This document shows, piece by piece, positions 46,994-59,043 of a stretch of 64,000 nucleotides of DNA. The position numbers were made by a program, and so were the translations under genes. This stretch comes from Branchiostoma floridae (lineage: Eukaryota; Chordata; Leptocardii; Amphioxiformes; Branchiostomatidae): contig NC_049995.1 of the NCBI RefSeq assembly GCF_000003815.2, positions 17,580,356-17,644,355 of the forward strand. Direction: 5' to 3'. The stretch's first letter is position 1. Each line of letters opens with the position of its first letter. The notes under the pieces are model-generated. The model had not been told where the DNA came from. It worked only from the letters and a program-made list of their open reading frames with translations, and made no database searches.

Positions 46994-47938
46994 CTGAAGA
47001 AACAGAGGAAGACGTCTTGGCTTAGAATAGGTGTGATGGGTTGTTCAGTACATTATTGTATATATTACAACATACAGCACACGTATAATATTTGTAACCA
47101 ATGGCTAGTTGGGTAATATTGGCTAATTGTACAGCCAAACAAATGAATCTGATTAGAAATGAATAAATACAATGTAACCAGCTGCTGCCTCTCTCTATGC
47201 CTTCAAAGCTGGTGTCACCAGAGGAGAATATTATTAAAATGAAAAAAGTTATTGACACATTGATATATGGGGAATGAGAGCATAATTAATATTGAGACAC
47301 AACACAAGACAGCTGCAAAGCAAAGGTATGATATTAAGTCAGAGTTTTTTTCTACATGCAAAATTGCACGATCAGAGTACCTTTACATAATTATAAATCC
47401 AACACAAACAGTTAATCTGATGAGCTAGTTACAGGTACATATTAATACAAAACCTATCAAAGTCACCTCCTTTCCCTTCCTTTTGAACATTTTCCAATTC
47501 TAGCCTGCTACTCTTTGTAGACAGGTAAAATGATAGAGAAGGAAAACCTTACAGTCTTACTTCCTTTAGATAATGTTACACAATGAAATGTAGACTTTGC
47601 TCCGACTATTGTCCCTTTAGAAAGGGCACTGAACTTTGCAACCCTTGACCTATGAAAATTACCAGTCAGAGCAGAGTTATCAGTTAACTCACTTGTATAA
47701 TACATAGATTTGGAATTTTGGAAATTAAATTACATTTTTTTCCAAGAAGAACTGTTACAATAATTGTCTGTTTGAACCTTTATTTATTCATGAGAAGCTC
47801 AAACCGACCTACAGGTTGCTTTTTAATGAGGTCACGAGGGAGGTAAGGGTCAGATAAAATACAACAGAGATACAGATTGCATCGAGTCCTAATAAATCTA
47901 CTAACAAATGTAGTAAATCTCTTAATCGATGTCCAAAA

Positions 47939-48179
47939 CTAAACCCTTAAACTGCCAAACCCGGATATATCCGGCACACATATACATGCCGTGTGCCGTG
48001 CCTGGATATATCCGGGATAGCGTATTCCCCCGAAGGAGCAACTTTGCGCCCGCGAAACGCACGAACCCCGGAAGTTAGGGACTTCAGCCTTGTTCGGGGG
48101 TTCTTTTTGGAGGTCAGCAGCCAACCCTGGCACTTATTGCATTTTATAGTGCTGAAACTCCAGCAGTTTAAGGGTTAAT
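47939..48179. mobile_element. Candidate piggyBac-like MITE
   Basis: Inverted ends CTAAACCCTTAAACTGC and GCAGTTTAAGGGTTAA. The right flank is TTAA and the left CTAA, which could be a TTAA site with one change. Two GGATATATCC palindromes inside. Confidence 0.5.
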
Positions 48180-49619
48180 GTTGGAAAAATGTAACAATTA
48201 TTAATTCTTACTATATATTGTGTATCTGTACCACCAGCGCTATATATAAGCCTTCCTATAGAGACTAACTTATAATTAGGTTAGGCAGTCTAGTATACAT
48301 ATTAAATACACATCAATTAAACTATCCCTCATTTAGACTGCGCATGTATATACAAATATACGTACATGTGTTGTTGACATATCCACTGGTGATTGGTGGG
48401 ACTGAATAGGGGTCAACGAACTTTAATTGCTAATAGTAATACAGGGGTCACTGAACCCTAGCTGACCCAGAATTATCTACTGGTACACCTGTACATAATT
48501 CTGTCATTTACTGGAAAGTTAGAATATATATTGATCCGCAAAAATTTATGATCATAGGGCCAAATTCTGAAAAAAAGGTTTTCTATGTAATTACAACAAT
48601 ACAGAGGTCACTAAACTCAAACTGACCTAGAATTACCTACACATGTGCATATATTTGTCATTAACTAAAACGTTAAAATCTAACGATCTGCAAAAAAATT
48701 ATGATTGTGGAGCAACTTATAATAGTTATATGTGAAAAGGTTGTCTAAAAACAACAGTTAGCATTGACACAGTAATGGTACGAATAGATTTGTACTGTTT
48801 TTGATGTTGGTATTAGCAGAACCAATAGCTGATGATTAGGTATAATTATCTAATTAATCTACTTAATCTGCTTTAAGTGGAGGGATTTCAAGAAAGCCTA
48901 AAGGGGGTTCAAACCAATGTAGGCAGCAGAACACAGTGGACTACTTTACAGACAAACACTAATGGTGACGAGGGCCTAGAATCTGTGTCATTAAATACAA
49001 AACATGTGTCTATAATTTGTTCAGAAAACAAATATCTTTCAAAGGACAAAGACAAGCCTTAGGGTGAACTACTGTGAATTTCTTATGGTTTATAGGAGAA
49101 GGAAAAAGCTGGCTTTCCTGTTGTTCAAATTTGGTTGAAACTATTCTGTTGCAGAGTTGTCATAGAAGGCTGACTTATTTTCATTTGACAACATTATGAA
49201 TTTGGGACGAAATAATCATAACAACTAAAAATACCGCAAAACTAGAAAGGCAACATTTTATAATTAATCAATTTACTGTACACGGAAAGCCTAACAAGTG
49301 TCATCTGCTAAAAATAGTTACACTCACAGTCTTAATTATAATGAAAAGAATCCTAATGGTATAATTAACATTCTTGTGTTAACGATATGCATCCTGTCCT
49401 GTGTAGGTAATAATTAAATGGCACACCTGTGGATTTTTTCCTTCGGGCACTTCTGGCCTGCCCTGACCACTGATGGGGGCCTCTCCTTATTTAGACAGCC
49501 ACTGAGTACCACTCAGATGTCCAATTTGAGAATCATGACAAATATTTTCTATTACAAGATCATTAATTACTATCTTCATTTGTGAACTGGTGCCACTTAA
49601 ACAGTGTTTATTTCTCTCA

Positions 49620-49730
49620 TCCTACACTTTTTGCCATATAGGTTGGTGCCCATTACTATTTCTGTAGCCCTTGGGCCACACAGTTTAGTGCAATCACTAC
49701 AGCAGGGGGCTTCATCAACTACCATAATCT
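49620..49730 (-). mobile_element. SINE family A fragment, reverse
   Basis: GTAGCCCTTGGGCCACACAG and the neighbouring CACTACAGCAGGGGGC match the SINE bodies at 5160-5240 in complement. Confidence 0.5.
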
Positions 49731-49805
49731 TTCATATAACAGCTACAAATTACAACACATAAATCATATAATAATATCGGGTGTATTTTGCAGCCAGTAC
49801 TAGTA

Positions 49806-50080
49806 GGCACCCAAAGTGTGGGCAAGGAGGTTAAAAAAAACATTTTTAACCTCCTTGGTGTGGGTAAGGAGGCTGTTTAACGTGGTCGAGGCACCTCCTC
49901 GAGCACGGGACCCCCGTTTTACGTCCCTCCCGGAAGACAATTTCGTGGAAAGCTTCATGAGGCTACAGCAATCCGGACGTCCTTGGTTGGGGACTCCCAT
50001 CCAAGCACTATCCGGACCGCGCGTTGCTTAACTTCCGAGATCGAGGGATCGGGTGTACCAACGCGCCACGTGGCAAGTGC
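49806..50080 (-). mobile_element. 5S rRNA-derived SINE
   Basis: The minus strand reads GATCTCGGAAGTTAAGCAAC and GTGCTTGGATGGGAG, the internal promoter and 3' part of 5S rRNA, with the stems altered (GATCCCTC before, CCCCAACC after). It continues into about 180 bp unrelated to 5S, which suits a SINE3-type element rather than a 5S gene. Confidence 0.65.
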
Positions 50081-51187
50081 TGAAATCATTACCATCATGA
50101 CTTGTATTCATCTTATAAGCTCAGCATAGTTACAAGAATTGTCCTATAAATACTACATGTAGTACCACTAGTAGTCATTCCTTGCACACCTGAAGTTGGC
50201 TGAACATACTGTAAACTATACTTCTCACAGTATCAAACTTTAAAGGTCTAAGCTGTCCCAGACCAGGTGAGATGAGGGAAGTGGTTGATACACCTGGTAA
50301 CCCGATCCTCAACTGCGTAACCAGACACTCTACTCCACCCGTATTTCCCACCCAAAGCTGATCTGAGTAAACTGTTGTGCGAGGAGCTTTGCTGCCACCC
50401 TCCCCTCCCCTTAACAAGGTCTTCTTTGTTCTCCAGAAAGGCTACAAGTATGGGAAACTGGATGGTGATGAATACTTTCATAATACAACTAGGTACAGAT
50501 ACTAAACAAAATTATCAGTATCTTGCTGTTCGAGTTAGATGGTATTTGTCATCCAGGGTCCCCAAAAAAACAGGCTGTAGCCCCAGGGAAAAATGAAATG
50601 AAACCTCAAAAAGCCTGTTGAAAAAGGAGATTTATTGCAGCAATGAATAACACTACAGCCTGGTATAAGAAACCATGTTATCTCAGATGACTCTAACTTG
50701 TAATTTTACTTTGCTCCTGACACAAGCTCAGTTATTCAGATTTTATTGAATCACACACAGTAAATCTGAAAATATTTACGGTGATTCGTCTTTCCTCTCT
50801 TAAGTGAAAATCACTTCCAAATGCATTTACATTGTACTATTGCATGTACACTTGACAACAATAATTGTTTCAAGTCTATGGTGTATGTTATTTATTATGA
50901 ATTTGCAGTTAAGTCACCCCAAAATCTGTGGTACTACAATGTGAAAGTCTCCCAATCCACATACAGTACAGTCGACCAGTGAATTCCCCCTACTGTGTTA
51001 CCCACACATCCCCCTGACCCTACCCAGGTTGGTGTCGGCTTACCAGGTATTTTGAGTACTTTCTCCTCAGGTGGAGCCAAAGACAAGGAGGTCTCTGTTT
51101 GGGGCAGGTTCTGTCTCAGGTGAGGCATGGCAGGGGAGGGAAAATATCATGGGAAGAGTGGGCTTCATCTGAAGGGGCGGGGCAACT

Positions 51188-51559
51188 AAGGCCCAATCTA
51201 GACACAGTTTTTACCGATATCTGTGGAGATGTCGGGAGGGATCTAGAACGTTGGGGACGGGACACCAGTGGCGCTTGCAGTCATAAACAGCTATATAGCC
51301 TAACGAGCCCGCTTTATAAGCTAATGAGCCCTCCTGAAGTCGGGACACATCTACACGCGCGCTGAAGCTGTCAGGGACCCCCGCTAAGCTATCGGGGACC
51401 CCTGCTAAGCTATCGTACGAATGGTCCGGACCTTTCGGGAGAAATTTTCCCGATATCTTTATGGCGATATTGCAGTTCCATCTAGACGCTGAAAAAAAGG
51501 TGTCGGCGAGAGGTTGTTGGCTCGCCGATATCGGGAAAAAACGTGTCTAGATCGTGCCT
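51188..51559. mobile_element. DNA-element remnant with long inverted ends
   Basis: AGGCCCAATCTAGACACAGT with TTTTACCGATATC at the left; GATATCGGGAAAAAACGTGT with CTAGATCGTGCCTAA at the right. Interior repeats CTAAGCTATCG and GGGACCCC. Confidence 0.65.
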
Positions 51560-51718
51560 AACCCAGAAGTGTTCACTTCATATAGTTCCTTCAGAAGTAG
51601 CCCCCTGTTGTTGTGCTAACAGTAGGGGCATCTTCTCTGGATAGGTTTAAAGAACGCTTGCAGATCGATGTGCAAAAGTTAGGTGTGACGGGCACTTATG
51701 TGTAATATAACCAGCTGC

Positions 51719-51800
51719 TGCCGCGCGGCGTGCCTGCGAAGCTGGTGTGTTACGCCGAAGGGTAGTTATACCAGCTATATAGATACAGATACAGATAATA
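51719..51800. repeat. Single dispersed copy of the 57-bp satellite unit
   Basis: GCGAAGCTGGTGTGTTACGC and CAGCTATATAGATACAGATA match the array at 21425-22078. Confidence 0.75.
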
Positions 51801-54228
51801 TCAACTAATCAACTAATCTGCCATCCATCCATCCATCCATCCATCAATCAACCAACCTTTCCTAGGCATCATAGTCTGAAAGACTCTGATGCATACTGGC
51901 TATACACAGACAGTTCGGTGCAGCTTGTTGGCCATACTCCCTACATGCAGCGCTTATGGTATCATAGATTATACTGTGAGGCCTATGGGCTATATAGAAA
52001 CCTGATATATTAGTAATTTAAGTTCGCAGGGATTCAATTTCACAAAAGTGGGAAAATGGATTTGACCTTTGAGTTCGCAGTAGTGCCATATACTAGTACT
52101 GTAGTCACACACTGCCATATAGGAAAATATTTGTGGTTTTGAGTTCACAGTGACGTGGCTTCTTCTTCTTCTTCTTCTTAGTGTTTAGGTGGCCACCATC
52201 AACTTGCTGATGTTTCTGCCACACTTAACAGAGGTTCTGGTACAGAAGGTTGTCTGTTGTAGTTGTGGCTACCAAAAAAATCGTGAACATAAAACTACCT
52301 TGAATGTTTCTGCACTTACAGTACTTACTAAATGGTGTGGGAAGAGCTTTTTTTAACCTAACAATAACCGATGGTACAGTGGACCTAACTTTAAACAGAA
52401 ATCATCTTAAAATTTAGAATTTGTACAATTTTGTCCATCCCAACATGTTCAATGGAAACAGCATATATTCGTGAGCAATTTGCGGTCGAAAGAAACCCAG
52501 CTCAACGCCTAAAATAAACCTGATCTAATGAATCAGAACTGCCCGCCTGACCAACGATCATGTCCTATTTTAAAAGACGACACTAGAGGGGGGCGGGGGT
52601 AATGAGTTTCCGTAGACGTGACCTGGCGCGACCTCTCGGCAAAGATCAACAGTCGCACCGGCCTGCCAAAAATCAGAGGAATGCCCCCGAACCTGCCAAG
52701 GACAAGTCACCACCAGAACAGGCCTGATGGGACAACATGACAAGACTTCCAGTACCATCGGAACATTAATTGTTTGCTTCATGCTTGTGTTATTGCATTT
52801 TCATGCCCATTCTGTGCTACTAGTAATGTAGCTATAACATATAAATATAAATATCAAAAAGTATTCTTTCTTCTGCTCATGTTTCTTTTAGTTTAACCCA
52901 GTTTCTTGGTACATTGCTATGATTTATCATTTAACTTTTAAAGTATAAAATTATAGTTTTCCTGAATACTTTTTGAAATCTGTGATTTACTTTGATATAC
53001 AAATAGATGAGTAAGGATTTGAGCCTGAATAAACTCGAAGCAATTTGACATGTATGCTGAACATATCACATGGACATGGATAAAATCTGACTGTTTTACT
53101 TTCCAAAATGTAGGACTTATTTATACAAATAGTATCTACTAGTATGTGTATAACATTATTATAATAGTAGTATTGTCTATTATCAAATGTTACTTGTATT
53201 ATAGAAAGCATATGGAACTATCTACACAATGCTGACCTGATATTTTAATAGTAATCAATATTTCCATATCTGGAAAACACAAGTTGTCAACAGAATACCC
53301 CTATTGTACCATTTTTAAGACCAAATTTCATGGTACATTGCTATGTTTTGTCATTTAGAAATTATAGTTTTCCTGGATACTTTTTAAAAACTGTAATCTA
53401 CTTTAATTTATAGCTGATTAAGCATTTGGGCCTAATTTTGCATACAAATGCGTGCAACATATTTTAGAGGTAACATTAGTAATACATGGATAAAAGTCTG
53501 ACTGCTTTAGCTTAAAATCAAATCATCCAAAAGGTAGGACCTGTTTTACAAACAGTAGATTATGTACATAGTAGTATTGAAGTCTATGATCATTGGTATT
53601 TGTCTAATAGAAATCTTTACTGCTGTATACACAAGATAACAATATTTTCATTCAATATTTCCAAAGCTGAAAAACACCTGGCACAGTGATGTCATAGACA
53701 TATGATTGGATCACATGATCTACATCAAACATGTTTCATTTTTGACTCCCCTAATAATAAAGAAAATCACATTTTGCAAGTTGGAACAACAAAAACACAT
53801 TGTGCAAAGACTTTGCCACTGAATGCAAATTGTATGTAAATGGTAATTAACACAAATAAGTTATATCTGATATACTATATAGCAAGGAATTTGGACCATG
53901 GTTTTAACACTTTCTCTTCTTTTAATTGATTTCTCAAGAGTATAATGCTTAAACTTTTAAGTGCTAACGATCAATTTACTTAAGACTCTTCATTAGAGGG
54001 GGCGTGGCACCGTAACCTTAAGTACACGTGAAAATGAAGGAAGTCGAGCGACACTAAATTTTAATATTGACTCGTGAAAGCAACGTACAGGTGGGAAATA
54101 GGATTTCGGTAAACAGTCGTAGCAAAGGAGTTTTAAAACAATTAATTGTACTTTAACAGAACATCACTGTGTGATAATCCAAACATCAAACAGGAGTACA
54201 GGAAATGCCTTTTACGGTATGAACCCAA

Positions 54229-54604
54229 CAGGGTTCTCCCCAGAGGGTGGAATAAGGGAGGCCCTCCACTATACTCTCAGCCAGCTCCACTATACTATTT
54301 TTCAAATTTAGTGTGTTTCTTCCCTATTTTCCCTAAAATTACTGACAATTCACAGATTTTTGTGCCAAGTGGCATCACATTTCCAGTCAGCATTGTCTAC
54401 AAAAACTTGTGAATGAGCAATGATCAAAACAATAGTCGTTTTGCCACTTCACAGCAAAGGAATCACAACAATATATTATACTTGTAGTATTTGACACCCT
54501 CTGTCATTGCAAAATGAACCCATTTTCATGAAAGTGCAGCGCGTTGGTGCGGGTTATTTTTGCCAGCCCCTCCACTATACTAAAAGATTCTGGGGAGAAC
54601 CCTG
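54229..54604. mobile_element. DNA element with CAGGGTTCTCCCC ends
   Basis: CAGGGTTCTCCCCAGA at the left, TCTGGGGAGAACCCTG at the right; CCCAA directly repeated at 54224-54228 and 54605-54609. CCTCCACTATAC repeats near both ends. Confidence 0.7.
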
Positions 54605-55497
54605 CCCAACCAAAAGGAGTTGAACCAAGCATTTTAGTTTTTACCAACTACAAATCAGCTGGTGTCTGATCATGAGTACCGTGAATGAAAGTTAGACATC
54701 CAGGTAGATGTACCAAAAGCAGTTAGTCTAGCAACTGGATACAATTTTGGAAACGGTCAGACGTTTTGACTAGCATCTACTAGTTTTCCAAAGTCATATT
54801 TCCGAAATTGAGTGACTCTTTTTTGGCGTATCTGAGTGTCTACTTGTATCAGACCATTAATATTGAACTTTCTGATATCCGTGTATCTTACTGAAATGTA
54901 TGTCACAGATCTATTTCTCTCTTCCTTTTCTGTAACAGAGGACCACACAGGCGAGGGAACATGTCGTGTTATTTGAAGCAACCGTGTCAACAAGAGTGTT
55001 TAAACAGCACACAAACAAGAAAGCACTAAAATAACAAACTAGCAAAAAAGGAAGCACACCCCTACACTGGGGGGATGGAAACACTTCTAAGAAAGAAGAA
55101 GACTCAAGTTTAAGAACGTTGCTATTTTCTTAAGACAAAAGAATTCCTTGTTTCAGACAACAATAGGTTGCACTGTGACATGACAAGAAGGAATGGCAAG
55201 CGAATCAGAGTAGAATTTGCATGAGAACCCGTGCCTGTTTGAAATGAACACTTAGGGAGGGAAGCGCCAAAACCACATCCTGAATGAACAACTGGACATA
55301 GTCTGGACTTCAAAGTCTGCTTGTTTGATTGTTTGACAGTTTCCGTAACTTTAAACCACTCCGATTCCGCGGGCAAAAAAGAAATACCGTCTCACATTCA
55401 GAGCAGAAAATGTAAAACATACTACATACTGCAAACATGCAGGAAATGTTGTACTTGTTGTAGTAAAATTCAGTGGTTTTTAAAACATCCTAGGAAT

Positions 55498-56090
55498 TTT
55501 CTGGGTGTTGGTGGTAGGTTTGATTTTATACAAGTCTTGGTTATAGTTGGATTTTCATGTTAGGTTAAAGTTAAACAGAAAATGTAAAATATACTAACTT
55601 TACATTCTGTTAGCGCAAACATGCAGCAAGAAGTTGTAGTAAAATTCAGAGGTTTTTAGACAGGGATCCTAGGAATTTTCTGGGTGTTGGTGGTAGGTTT
55701 GATTTTATACAAGTCTTGGTTATAGTTGGATTTTCATGTTAGGTTAAAGTTAAACAGAAAATGTAAAATATACTAACTTTACATTCTGTTAGCGCAAACA
55801 TGCAGCAAGAAGTTGTAGTAAAATTCAGAGGTTTTTAGACAGGTATCCTAGGAATTTTCTGGGTGTTGGTGGTAGGTTTGATTTTATACAAGTCTTGGTT
55901 ATAGTTGGATTTTCATGTTAGGTTAAAGTTAAACAGAAAATGTAAAATATACTAACTTTACATTCTGTTAGTGCAAACATGCAGCAAGAAGTTGTAGTAA
56001 AATTCAGAGGTTTTTAGACAGGGATCCTAGGAATTTTCAGGGTGTTGGTGGTAGGTTTGACTTCAGACAAGTCTTGGCTATAGTTGGATT
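55498..56090. repeat. 179-bp tandem repeat, just over three copies
   Basis: Copies start near 55501, 55680, 55859 and 56038 with TGGGTGTTGGTGGTAGGTTT. The first copy starts late and the last diverges (CAGGGTG). Non-coding. Confidence 0.9.
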
Positions 56091-56365
56091 TTTATGTTGG
56101 GTTAAACAGCAAGACAAGCGGTTTCTATTGGCACTGAGAACGAAAGGAAAACTTTGGCGGGTCCGAAAATATGGGGAGAGTCGCCAGAAACTTGGCACAG
56201 CGTCTTGTAATTATAAGACACAAAGTCTAGCCTTGACGACTTTTATTAAGACGCTGGAACGTCTTATAACTCTCCTTAGAACACTTCCACTTCCTAACCT
56301 TCAGGAAGACATGATCATGGTTCATCTTTTGTCGATAATTTGTCTAGAAAAGAAGGAAAACTCAC

Positions 56366-56520
56366 CATTTTGTAAGGATCCGATCACTAAGAAGTCCTGC
56401 TCCGTGCTAGGTGCGAGGTTTGTGATAGAATGTCATATGACACGCGCGAGGGGCAGGGGTCAGATTACCGCGCGCTGATTGGTCCAGACTTCATCAAATG
56501 AAGGCTAGTCCAACTTATAC
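56366..56520 (-). promoter_or_regulatory. Candidate promoter and ATG-only first exon of the Rab32-like gene
   Basis: On the minus strand, CCTTACAAAATG is followed at once by GTGAGT, so an exon would end right after its start codon in phase 0. The first certain Rab exon (46993) starts in phase 0 with ASSGDKKEHLYK. Upstream sequence is GC-rich (GCGCGCG-type) with an inverted CCAAT box (GATTGGTCC at 56477). Fits but is not proven. Confidence 0.35.
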
Positions 56521-56975
56521 GGTGGGGACTGAAAATTAAAATCGAAGAATTTTCGTTTAGTATTACAACAGATACAATGAAAAGGATATATATACATTAA
56601 CATACATCGTTTTAATCAGGCCTAAACCTAGATGCTAATGTTTCAAACTGGTTTTGTTGATCTGAATATTAGGAAAACCTACCCCCTAGAGTTAGAGTGA
56701 ACTCGCCGAAAGTCAACCTTTGACTTTTGACACCAGAAAGAAACACGGAAGTGGGAAAAAAGTTGCAGGTAAAAATTTAGGCTGCGCCTGTTTAAATAGT
56801 ATAGAAAACGGGGCTTACGACAGGTGGATCATTTATGTATGTGGATTATAGAGTTGGACATCCATAATATTTTAAAGTTAGAGTGTTGAATTTGTGTTTA
56901 TTCATGATTTAGTGTTTTGCACATGTGTCCTGGTCCAATGATTATGTAAGGATGATGTGGCACTTATGAAGTGGT

Positions 56976-57956
56976 AGCCGCAGAGTCGACTGTTGGCCTA
57001 TTATCGCTTATACTACTAACGCTCCCGGCCAACAGTCGCAGACTTCAACATTGAACGGAATTAAAAAATCGCCGAATAAACCAGCCGCTGCACTAATCCT
57101 CGGATCTCTGGGTGTCCCTCACTTCCTAACAGCCTTACCTAGCCAGCCGGAGCGTTTTCCGGCTCAAAAACCCCCTTCGCAAGCCGCGCCGGGACTAAAT
57201 GCACTCCGATCGCACTGTTTATACACACCGAGTGGCGGCCATATTGGAAATACCAGCTTAGCCGGCGCTCCGAATCAGCCGCGCGAATAAGAGACTACTT
57301 TTCTGATAAGCCATTCCTATGTGGGGAAAGTTGGGAAGTTCCCTGAAATTTCAAATAAACTATATTCAAGCAGAGTAACAAACTGGAAAGGGCCTTGGAT
57401 ATTCTTATATGAGTTCAACATGTTTTTTTTTTTTTTTCAAAACAAGTCACAAACATTAAAACATGAAACACTTTTGTCTCAAAATCACAATGGAATATTA
57501 TCAAAAACATATTGAACTCATTGAAAAAATATCCAAGGCCCTTTCCAGTTTGTTATTCTGCTTGAATATAGTTTATTTGAAATTTCAGGGAACTTCCCAA
57601 CTTTCCCCACATAGGAATGGCTTATCAGAAAAGTAGTCTCTTATTCGCGCGGCCGATTCGGAGCGCCAGCTAAGCTGGTAATTCCAATATGGCCGCCACT
57701 CGGTGTGTATAAACAGTGCGATCGGAGTGCATTTAGTCCCGGCGCGGCTAGCGAAGGGGGTTTTTGAGCCGGAAAACGCTCCGGCTGGCTAGGTAAGGCT
57801 GTTAGGAAGTGAGGGACACCCAGAGATCCGAGGATTAGTGCAGCGGCTGGTTTATTCGGCGATTTTTTAATTCCGTTCAATGTTGAAGTCTGCGACTGTT
57901 GGCCGGGAGCGTTAGTAGTATAAGCGATAATAGGCCAACAGTCGACTCTGCGGCTA
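56976..57956. mobile_element. Long fold-back element (Mutator-like MITE)
   Basis: A near-perfect palindrome: arms about 56976-57422 and 57507-57956 around an ~84-bp loop. Ends AGCCGCAGAGTCGACTGTTG and its complement. ATGAAGTGGT is directly repeated outside both ends (56966-56975 and 57957-57966). Long terminal repeats and a 9-11 bp target duplication are the marks of Mutator-type elements. The arms each hold the same ~79-codon frame in mirror orientation, most likely chance. Confidence 0.8.
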
Positions 57957-57967
57957 ATGAAGTGGTT

Positions 57968-58162
57968 GTATGTATAGGTAGTCTCCAAGCAGACCCAACG
58001 GTGCCTTAGAGATAGTATCAAAGCTGGCCAGGGACTTAGCATGGCACCAGGTGCCCGTTTGACTCCCTTAGCCGGCTATCTCCCTTTGGCCAGCTATACT
58101 CCTTTGCCAGCTTTAATATATTATCTCTAAGGCACCGATGGGTCTGCTTGGAGACTAGTATG
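57968..58162. mobile_element. Palindromic MITE (hairpin family copy 2)
   Basis: AGTCTCCAAGCAGACCCAAC and GCCTTAGAGATAGTATCAAA at the left mirror TATTATCTCTAAGGCACCGA and GGGTCTGCTTGGAGACTA at the right. Begins next to the fold-back element's target duplication. Confidence 0.75.
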
Positions 58163-58454
58163 TAGGTCCCGATTGGGGTGTGGGCAATGGTGATTTTTAC
58201 TGCCTGAAAAAAAATCTCCTTGTTTTGAATCAATCTTCTTTGCCCTACTCAGATTCTTTACAATTGACAATGTTGTTGTTGTTGTTGTTGTTGTCCTCAT
58301 TTAACGTCTATTATTTCGCTAGACGTGGTCTCTTGGTGCTGAAAGAAAAATTTTTCTGTGTCAGATAGAAACAGGAACCATGTTAAAGTTGTAAGACACC
58401 AACACACCAAATAAGGAGACTCATTAATACAATGCGTTCTGATCTATGTCAAAA

Positions 58455-58660
58455 GAATTATCTGGTGTAATCTCCAAGCAGATCCATGGTGGCGTAATAT
58501 AGTATATATCCCACCGTAATCTCCAAGCAGATCCACGATTGCGTAATATAGTATCAAACCCACCGGTGCCCGTTTGACTTCCTCTGGCCAGCTATACTCC
58601 TTGGCCAGCTTTGATACTATCTTATGGCACTGTAGGATCTGCTTGGAGATTATATCTGAT
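58455..58660. mobile_element. Palindromic MITE (hairpin family copy 3)
   Basis: GTAATCTCCAAGCAGATCC (twice at the left) and GGATCTGCTTGGAGATTA at the right; same CTTGGCCAGCTTTGATA core as copy 2. Confidence 0.7.
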
Positions 58661-58727
58661 GGACTAAACTGAATGTAAAATGTTCCATATCCCTGTGTGG
58701 CATCTCTTCTAGCCTGTTACTCCCAGG

Positions 58728-58925
58728 GTTTGTGTGGGAACTAATGTAAGAATTAGGATTAGAAACAGACAGAAACAATATCCTGGCTCCCAGGATTCGA
58801 ACCCGCGGCGAATCCGGGTCGCCAGATCACAACCCCCTGCACTAAACCGTAACGCCAAAAGGATCAGAGCCATTTGGCATGGTCTGTTTGGCGGTGCTTG
58901 AACCCCACTGTTATACAGATGACAT
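58728..58925 (-). mobile_element. tRNA-derived SINE (family B) copy 3
   Basis: CAGGATTCGAACCCGCGGCG (complement of the B box) and GGCGGTGCTTGAACCCCACT as in 23690-23890. Lies just upstream of the first transporter exon seen. Confidence 0.65.
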
Positions 58926-59043
58926 TTTTTTTCAGTGAGTGTCAGATTTCTTTTGATACTGATGATATTAAACACAATTGTTTCAAGGAACAAAATTATT
59001 TCAGGATATAATATCATATATTTCTGCAGAAGCAGGTGCTGAT

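Larger units (their letters stand above)
46994..56365. other. Long intron or intergenic region, no coding exon supported
   Basis: About 9.4 kb between the first certain Rab exon and a candidate promoter. Holds a piggyBac-like MITE, SINE fragments, a 5S-derived SINE, a long MITE at 51188, a hAT-like element at 54229 and a 179-bp satellite. Large parts (48180-49620, 52330-54220) show no feature I can name. A small GC-rich patch at 52565-52745 has a reading frame on the minus strand without recognisable content. Confidence 0.5.

Noticed and set aside
49985-50075. 5S rRNA gene
   Set aside because: Only the internal promoter and 3' part match; the ends differ and a non-5S tail follows.
50934-51128. 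Candidate first exon of the Rab gene (MPHLRQNLPQ...)
   Set aside because: It has a GTAAG donor but ends in phase 1, whereas the next Rab exon starts in phase 0.
56074-56478. 134-codon plus-strand frame
   Set aside because: It starts in the 179-bp satellite, has no recognisable domain and overlaps the candidate promoter on the other strand.
57051-58042. Two similar proline/alanine-rich frames in opposite directions
   Set aside because: They are mirror images in the arms of one palindromic element, so shared sequence does not mean selection for a protein.
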